Translations under genes and position numbers: made by a program | Assembly (NCBI RefSeq): GCF_000699445.3 | Contig: NC_067200.1 | Span: 4,728,950 to 4,792,949 of the forward strand | Origin: Schistosoma haematobium | Lineage: Eukaryota; Platyhelminthes; Trematoda; Strigeidida; Schistosomatidae | Reading direction: 5' to 3' | DNA length: 64,000 nt | Notes under the pieces: model-generated | What the model was told of the DNA's origin: nothing | What the model saw: the letters and a program-made list of their open reading frames with translations, nothing else | Databases searched by the model: none | Shown: positions 58,634 to 64,000 of the stretch, piece by piece | Numbering within the stretch: position 1 is the first letter of the stretch | Layout of the letters: each line of letters opens with the position of its first letter

Positions 58634-61600
58634 ATAGATTGGCGAGAAATGAATTTATCATTATGATTGTCAGTTGTGTAATTTCATTACTGACTATTCT
58701 TACATTCATTATTGGTTTATTATATATTCAAAGAAAATGTAAATATATTGAATGGTCTAATCATCATCATTATTTCTGTATAAAATGTAAATTAACATTG
58801 AATAGAACAACCTACAATAAAAATGAAAGAAGGTAATGAGAATAAACTTTTCTTTTTTGAGCGTGGAGTTATGGGATTACAGTGAATGTTCACAGTGTGA
58901 ATACTCTTCATATTTTTTACTTGTACTTTACCATTGTTGTTTAGGACTGTAGTTGATCAGTCTCTTGTTGATATATGTGCATGCTGTGAAGATTGTCCCA
59001 ATATTGGCTTAAATCACAAGCTTTATAAGCAAAGATGGATATCAAGCGGTTTTAAACTTCATTCTATTGCACAAGCAGACGGCTTTCAGGATTCAGTACC
59101 TGTATTGTACAACGCGATGGAGTTTCAAGTGAACGGTACTGGGTTGGAGTCCCGGAGTGAACATCAACTCAGGTGCAGGTAAATGCAGCTAACGAATCCC
59201 ATATAGTACGGAACACGCATCCTGGATTCCACTGCTAGGTATTAACCATCTTTGCTTATAAAATTATAGTGTGATTTCTTTGGTTTTTATAATTGAACAC
59301 TATTTATTCTAAAAATAATACTATTTTCAAAAGGAACTAGAATATAGAAGTATTTCTGAAAGCGTAGCAAGAATTAGTAAACTATAGAGTTCAAATATGC
59401 AGATCATTGGAGCAACGTCACCAATGGTGATGAATTCATGTCGCACTTTGTCAAAAATCGACTGAAGTTTAAATCATCAACCAAAGAGTCTAATAATACT
59501 ATTAGCGAAGATTTTAATCATACTGTTGTTGATATTTAAGACTGAAATTTAATCAATCTTTGTTGATATATGTAAATCCTGTGGGGTTTGTTTTGATATA
59601 GTCATTGCGAAAAATGACTTGGAAAAGCTAGTTATAAATAGTGGTGGAGTCTAGGAGTCCTATTTCGTCTCATTCAGAAGTCGTCAGTTGTATGTATATG
59701 TATTTCAAAGCAAGTGTTCTCAATGAATAAGTAATTGACAATCTAAACTGAGACGTTCTATGAATGAAACATTAGTGTTTAGAGAAAAAGGGAATTGGCT
59801 CAAGTTCAGATGTCAATAACTGAACTAGGATGCGAGTAGATTCAGCTAGCGAATCCTAAATTGAACGAGACTGGAGTGTTAAATTTTACAAAGTTGTCTA
59901 ATGTTAATCACTCCTCAATAAATGCTATGACACATGATTTAATTTTTAAATGTTGGGCAGTAAATACTCTCCACTGTGAAATTTTGTACTAATATAAAAC
60001 AACTGTTCAGTACAACTTAATCTCTTGTACGTGCCTGACAATGGTCATTCTATAAAGTGTATGTTAGAAAAGGAATGTCATGTATATCATTTCGTTGTTT
60101 CTCTTTTTAATAGATACAATCATAAGACAGCTGGATACTTTGCAGCAGTGGACTTGTCAGAAGTTATACAAAATTCACTTATTGATGATGATCATTTGAA
60201 TGTAATTAATAATAAAGAAATGAATCAATCACTCAATCAGCCTAATTTGGTAGGTATTTTAAAGAAATATTTTAATCTACTTATATTATTTAAGTAGTTA
60301 TGAAGTTAATAATAAAACTAAAGGTATTGTATAGTATAAACTGGATTCGAAGTAAATGATTGATTAAGAATCTCACATTTTCCATTGATAAATCAAACCA
60401 ATTAAGGCAAACATTTTACACATATATCAGGAACTAACTGTAACATTTAAATGCATTGCCAATGGAATAGATCGTTTTGTGGACATCTAATACAAGATTC
60501 TTGAACTATCCATCTGTAATGAACGGGAACATAGGCGAGGATAATCAAATGGCTATGAATACAACATTACAGAATCTTTTAATAAAGTCTGAGAACCACA
60601 CTGAAAGTCCCTGATTTTCAAAATGTCAATCAATTGTTTCAGACTTGATTTTTCCTTTTTCTTTCTGTTATGAACGGGGAATTAAGAAGCCCAGACAATT
60701 ACGAAAGCTATTTTCTTGGGACGTTATTGCATTTCATTCAAAACCTGTAAAACACTTATATTTATTTTTGTCCCTATCTTATTCTACATAACACGAGCTT
60801 TCGTTCTATGTATCATTCACTAGCATACCCTTTTTTGTTCCAAAAATATTGTAATTTAAACATTATATTTTGCACTATATTTTCTACCCTAATTCCCTGT
60901 TTCGGGCATAACTGTATTTTTCCAAATTATCGTACGTCGTGGTCAAGATATGCACTTATTTATTCATGTACATTTTTGTAGTAATCCGAATTCAGAGAAT
61001 CCAGAGTTTAGTGTTCCAACTGTCTTGTCTTCTTTCACTTGTGTGCTTGCCAACCAATCAGGATTTAGAATAGTTCTCTCTACCCCATCTCGAACTCACG
61101 CATATTAGACTCAAGGTTAAGCCACTCAGCCTAACGCGTCAAGGTCATAATTTAGACTACACCGACCAAGGTCAAGTCATAACAAGTATCACGGGGTAAA
61201 AGCGATTCAAGGTCATAACACTTTCCACACCAATTATTCTCTGTCCTCGTTCTCTTCTCTTCAATCTGCATAACCTTCTGTCGTCAGACATTTCACTTTT
61301 GATTCATGATACTTATATTTGTCGACACCAGTAGCACACACCACAAATCAAGCCTTAGTTGTAATATTGAAGTATTTAATTGGTATACTAAACATGAAGA
61401 GTTGTGAAGTGAGATAACAATTATTCATGTTAAATTTGACGTGAATAAGAGATAGTCTATTCATCTTAATAATTAAGTGGTTGAAATATATTCAGCTTTA
61501 GGTAGATGTGAACAATAAATAGTTGACAATCTGTTGTCTATTTTTTTGAACGGTATTTAGAATGATCGTTTAGTTCCCATAAATCTACTTGATGATTACG

Positions 61601-61783
61601 TAACAAGTAATACCATTTTACATGGGCAACAATCAACTTTAAATGAGACATTTTGTTGTGAATATAAAAGTAAGTGATCACTGAATAATTACCACATGAT
61701 TATATTCTGATGATCGGTGATTTTGATGAAATGGTGTGTTGTATCTTTCAGTGAAAATAAGTATTGACTTATGTATAAGATGA
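58634..61783 (+). CDS. Single-pass membrane protein, 3' exons of an unrecognised gene
   Basis: Three exons join in phase with good splice sites: 58634-58832, 60114-60249, 61561-61669. A short terminal exon at 61752-61783 (CTTTCAG acceptor, TGA stop) also fits. The first encodes a transmembrane helix (IIMIVSCVISLLTILTFIIG) followed by a basic segment with YIQRKCKYIEW. The next two encode an acidic, polar tail (YNHKTAGYFAAVDLSEVIQN, then VPINLLDDYVTS and GQQSTLNETFCCEY). The layout suggests the membrane and cytoplasmic end of a type I receptor or adhesion protein whose ectodomain lies upstream (see 57192). No family assigned. SINEs sit in its introns. Confidence 0.6.
58948..59270 (+). repeat. 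SM-alpha SINE with inactive hammerhead
   Basis: Full-length type copy in the intron of the membrane protein gene: the usual start GATATATGTGCATGCTGTGA, B-box-like GGGTTGGAGTCCC, then a hammerhead region (59185-59230) with CTAACGAATCCC, GGAACACGCATC and CTGGATTCC. The core CUGANGA, GAAA and GUC are all mutated. Confidence 0.7.
59540..59690 (+). repeat. Possible SM-alpha relic
   Basis: Begins TTGTTGATATATGTAAATCC like other SM-alpha starts. The downstream part carries, on the minus strand, CTGACGA and GACGAAATAGGACTCC pieces in scrambled order. Confidence 0.35.
60301..61264. other. Intron, no further gene seen
   Basis: Mostly AT-rich intron. 60980-61230 is less AT-rich, with repeated TCAAGGTCATAA units (about 61139, 61172 and 61208), possibly an LTR or SINE fragment not recognised. 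Confidence 0.35.
61265..61350 (-). repeat. Interspersed hairpin repeat, reverse copy
   Basis: Plus strand CTTCTGTCGTCAGACATTTC and CACCAGTAGCACACACCACA, the reverse of the repeat at 57966-58130, with a diverged hairpin. Confidence 0.4.
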
Positions 61784-61891
61784 AAAGTAACATTGCTCAA
61801 TATGGATTATTGGATCAATAGAGTCTCCCTATGTTTACTGTGTGACATTTTCTCCCCAATGCTATTGCACAATAGTTGTGCAATAAAGCCA

Positions 61892-61898
61892 ATTTATC
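61892..61898 (+). terminator. Possible polyadenylation signal
   Basis: CAATAAAG about 110 bases after the proposed TGA at 61783; fits as the end of the membrane protein gene. Confidence 0.4.
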
Positions 61899-61924
61899 GC
61901 AGTAAGATACATAAAACTTCGGAT

Positions 61925-62050
61925 CCGGGCCTAAGGGTATAAAAGGTTATCCTTCTATGCGTGACCCAGAAGTCCCAAGTTCGATCTGTGATGGCTTCAA
62001 GGATATGTGTTGTTGAGGAATTCCATATCACGGCAAAACCGGCATCTAAA
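61925..62050 (+). repeat. tRNA-headed SINE with degraded hammerhead-type tail
   Basis: Head GGGCCTAAGGGTATAAAAGG ... AAGTTCGATCTG (B box), then TTGAGGAATTCCATATCACG, GCAAAACCGGCATC, which keeps the order of the hammerhead boxes with several changes. Confidence 0.45.
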
Positions 62051-62144
62051 ACTTCTTGATTTAATTAGTTATCTCACTATTATTAGTTTTTAACGTAAAC
62101 CACGAAATTCATAGATGTTATATTTTACTGAAGAAATTACTTAC

Positions 62145-62289
62145 GTCTGAAAAAACACAAGATTGCTGATGTAGGAAACCAGTTGGTAAACGTTTTATAA
62201 ATAAGAAATGAGCACTTCTAGACTGACCAACTTCTACAGGTGTATCAATTGTCGATGTAGAAATTTCAAGAAGCCAATTGTTAAGAATT
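62145..62289 (-). CDS. Internal exon of unrecognised gene
   Basis: Minus-strand exon with a good acceptor (CACCATTTCAG), 145 bases and a GTAAGT donor. It begins with the last base of a codon and encodes 48 residues without a stop (ILNNWLLEISTSTIDTPVEV, then SAHFLFIKRLPTGFLHQQ and VFSD). Composition is clearly protein-like. No other exon of this gene was found in the window and no family is recognised. It lies opposite and just downstream of the plus-strand membrane gene. Confidence 0.6.
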
Positions 62290-62514
62290 CTGAAATGGTG
62301 AATTAGGAGCATTTAGAATTACTTCAGAGTACGATTGAGTACGGAAACGAAAGACGTTAGATGTTGTTCATGATTATGTCATGTAATACATCACCATCAT
62401 TTTATTTAAACATGAATCACAATAGTAAGAAGAATCAAGAAGTTAATAGAGTTAATAAATACTTTAAATAGATGGATCACAGATGGATTAACGGCTGATA
62501 CACCGTTGTCAGTA

Positions 62515-62605
62515 CACTGATTTCGTCTTCTCCATTGACCTTGAAAATTCTAAGTTAAAGCTTGCTTTGTGACACACTTGGGTGCTTGCCTCGATGTGTG
62601 CCATA
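62515..62605 (-). mobile_element. Short SR2-like RTE relic
   Basis: The minus frame has TSRQAPKCVTKQALT, the RT-tail motif seen as [13 protein letters not shown] in other copies; about 90 bases only. Confidence 0.55.
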
Positions 62606-62989
62606 TGCCCAGATTTCCAACCTTTCCATGTAACTCGCAAACGCACCAAAATCTGAGTGTATGTTCAACCGTTCCATCACAGGCTCCATCGATACGCAAA
62701 TGTGATAATTCTGAGTATTCCAAACATGGTACAAACTGGGAATCCCAGGAATAACGCAATAAAACGAAGAACAGGTAGATGAGCACGAAGGAAAGTATTG
62801 TATTCGGAATTCCAAATGAAGCAGTCAACAAGTACATGAGAATCATTAGTTCATATTAACTAGTTACTCATAAGTAGTAAAGATAGAATACCTGATTGAT
62901 GGAACTCCATCAGTATTTAATGACTAGACAAGCAGGACATCAGCAATTGTGCTTTGATCAATAAATATGAACATCTCTGTCCTACAAGA

Positions 62990-63310
62990 TGTCAGTTTTG
63001 TTGACAGTAACGTAGCAGTAAATTTTCATACTGCAAAATTGACTGATTTGAGTTTGAATTACACGAGGAGTATTGGTTTCTTCATGATTGACAATATAAC
63101 ATACTGACTTGTACCAACTACTATGAAACCGGACTACACGATTTTCTGCCGACAGCCTACAAACATCGAACATTGTCAAGCTCAATTAAATTATCTCCTC
63201 AACAAAATCATTAAAGACGATGAGTCTGAAATTGGCGAGACAGTGCAAACCTGACATGCTATTTAAATATTGAACTGCGAATGCTTCATTCCAAAAGAGC
63301 GCATTTCAAA
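62990..63310. repeat. Duplicated block A, copy 3
   Basis: Diverged homologue of 52670-53045, ending at CGAATGCTTCATTCCAAAAG against CGAATGCTTCCTTACAAAAA. No RTE follows it here. Confidence 0.55.
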
Positions 63311-63529
63311 TCTGTTGAAAAGTGGGAGCAAACTTCAGCACCAAATGACATGTCAAAATGTATTCAACTTCACGTAAAATTTGATCGCTCACATTGAACC
63401 ATGATATGCAACCATAATCAATATTCAGTGAAAACATACATTCGGTCAATAGTAAAATGTGTTTATTCAGAATATCGGATGAGGATGAGTTTATCCGTCA
63501 CAGTGATTGATATAAAATGGAACACAGAA

Positions 63530-64000
63530 GGTGATGTGGACTTTATCACCAGGACGATTCACCACAGTCTCATAGACCAATATACACAGGAAGTAATAAC
63601 TAGGCGAGTTTCAAAGAATCAGGATTAATAATGCGCGATCCATAGATTGATAAACTGAGGAAGTGAGAGCTGGACGATTCTGTGAGGAAACAACCACTAA
63701 ACTCATCTGAAATTAGACGATGAATGGCTACAGTGTTTATTCATAGATGGAGCACAGCCTTCTATGAATTGACAGTCGAGAGATTTGTATTCACTCCATT
63801 TTGTTTATAGAAAGTAGTAATCTATTGAAAAATGAGAATTTCACTCATCTTTTTTCTGTACGTGTGACTAATTATCAGTCATTTAAACAAGTTATTATTA
63901 GAAAGCGTTGTTTTTTTGCTCTAAATAAGATTCATATTACGCCCACTATACATAATAGATGATATAGAATAATACTATATTATTTGATTAATGAGATGGC
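63530..64000. repeat. Duplicated block B, copy 3 (cut by window end)
   Basis: Contains CACAGGAAGTAATAACTAGG, GATTGATAAACTGAGGA and ACGCCCACTATACATAATAG, colinear with copies 1 and 2 but clearly more diverged. Confidence 0.75.

Noticed and set aside
1..64000. CRISPR arrays, bacterial operons, phage or viral genes
   Set aside because: None seen: no regular spacer arrays and no prokaryotic gene organisation. All RT/integrase signals fit flatworm retrotransposons.

Overview
The window looks like nuclear DNA of a parasitic flatworm, almost certainly a schistosome. It is AT-rich, with short exons in long introns and many repeats. The repeats include tRNA-headed, hammerhead-ribozyme-bearing SINEs of the SM-alpha type, RTE-like elements of the SR2 type, another non-LTR family, Ty3/Gypsy remnants, and an egg-protein-like (CP391S/PLXDC-type) membrane gene. 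Species cannot be fixed from the sequence alone. Nothing bacterial or viral is visible, and there are no CRISPR arrays or operons.

Layout. 0.3-0.9 kb: a Kelch-repeat exon (minus). 1.4-11.1 kb: a patchwork of truncated non-LTR elements, one SM-alpha SINE, a clean solo LTR with target-site duplication (6653-7007), and a 2.5 kb non-LTR copy (8561-11125). 11.3-15.07 kb: a decayed Gypsy element (LTR, gag, protease, RT/RNase H, integrase) with an in-frame loss of the RT catalytic centre. 15.1-29.2 kb: a large imperfect palindrome. Its left arm is 15095-18138. Its right arm is 22449-29221, interrupted by a nearly complete 3.2 kb SR2-like element (25744-28956). The 4.3 kb spacer holds two more 5'-truncated SR2 copies. 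32.3-34.7 kb: a second copy of the second non-LTR family with its GC-rich 5' UTR.

36-56.9 kb: a region of locally duplicated blocks (called A, B and R here) around one multi-exon gene on the plus strand. Eight exons (43981-51371) join in phase into a 288-residue predicted membrane protein with an N-terminal signal/anchor, a PLXDC/nidogen-like fragment, a PSI-type cysteine domain and a C-terminal transmembrane segment. 57-62 kb: the 3' part of an unrecognised single-pass membrane protein gene (plus), in phase over three to five exons, and a lone exon on the minus strand (62145-62289). The last kilobase is the start of a third A/B block.

The most notable items are: (1) the palindrome, whose left arm preserves the empty site of the SR2 insertion in the right arm; (2) two SINE families that both pair a tRNA-like pol III head with a hammerhead-type fold but use different stem I sequences; (3) the CP391S/PLXDC-like gene, whose missing middle coincides with an intron carrying a 1241 bp block duplicated 7773 bp upstream. 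Exons were called by eye from splice sites, phase and translation, so unlisted small exons are likely.
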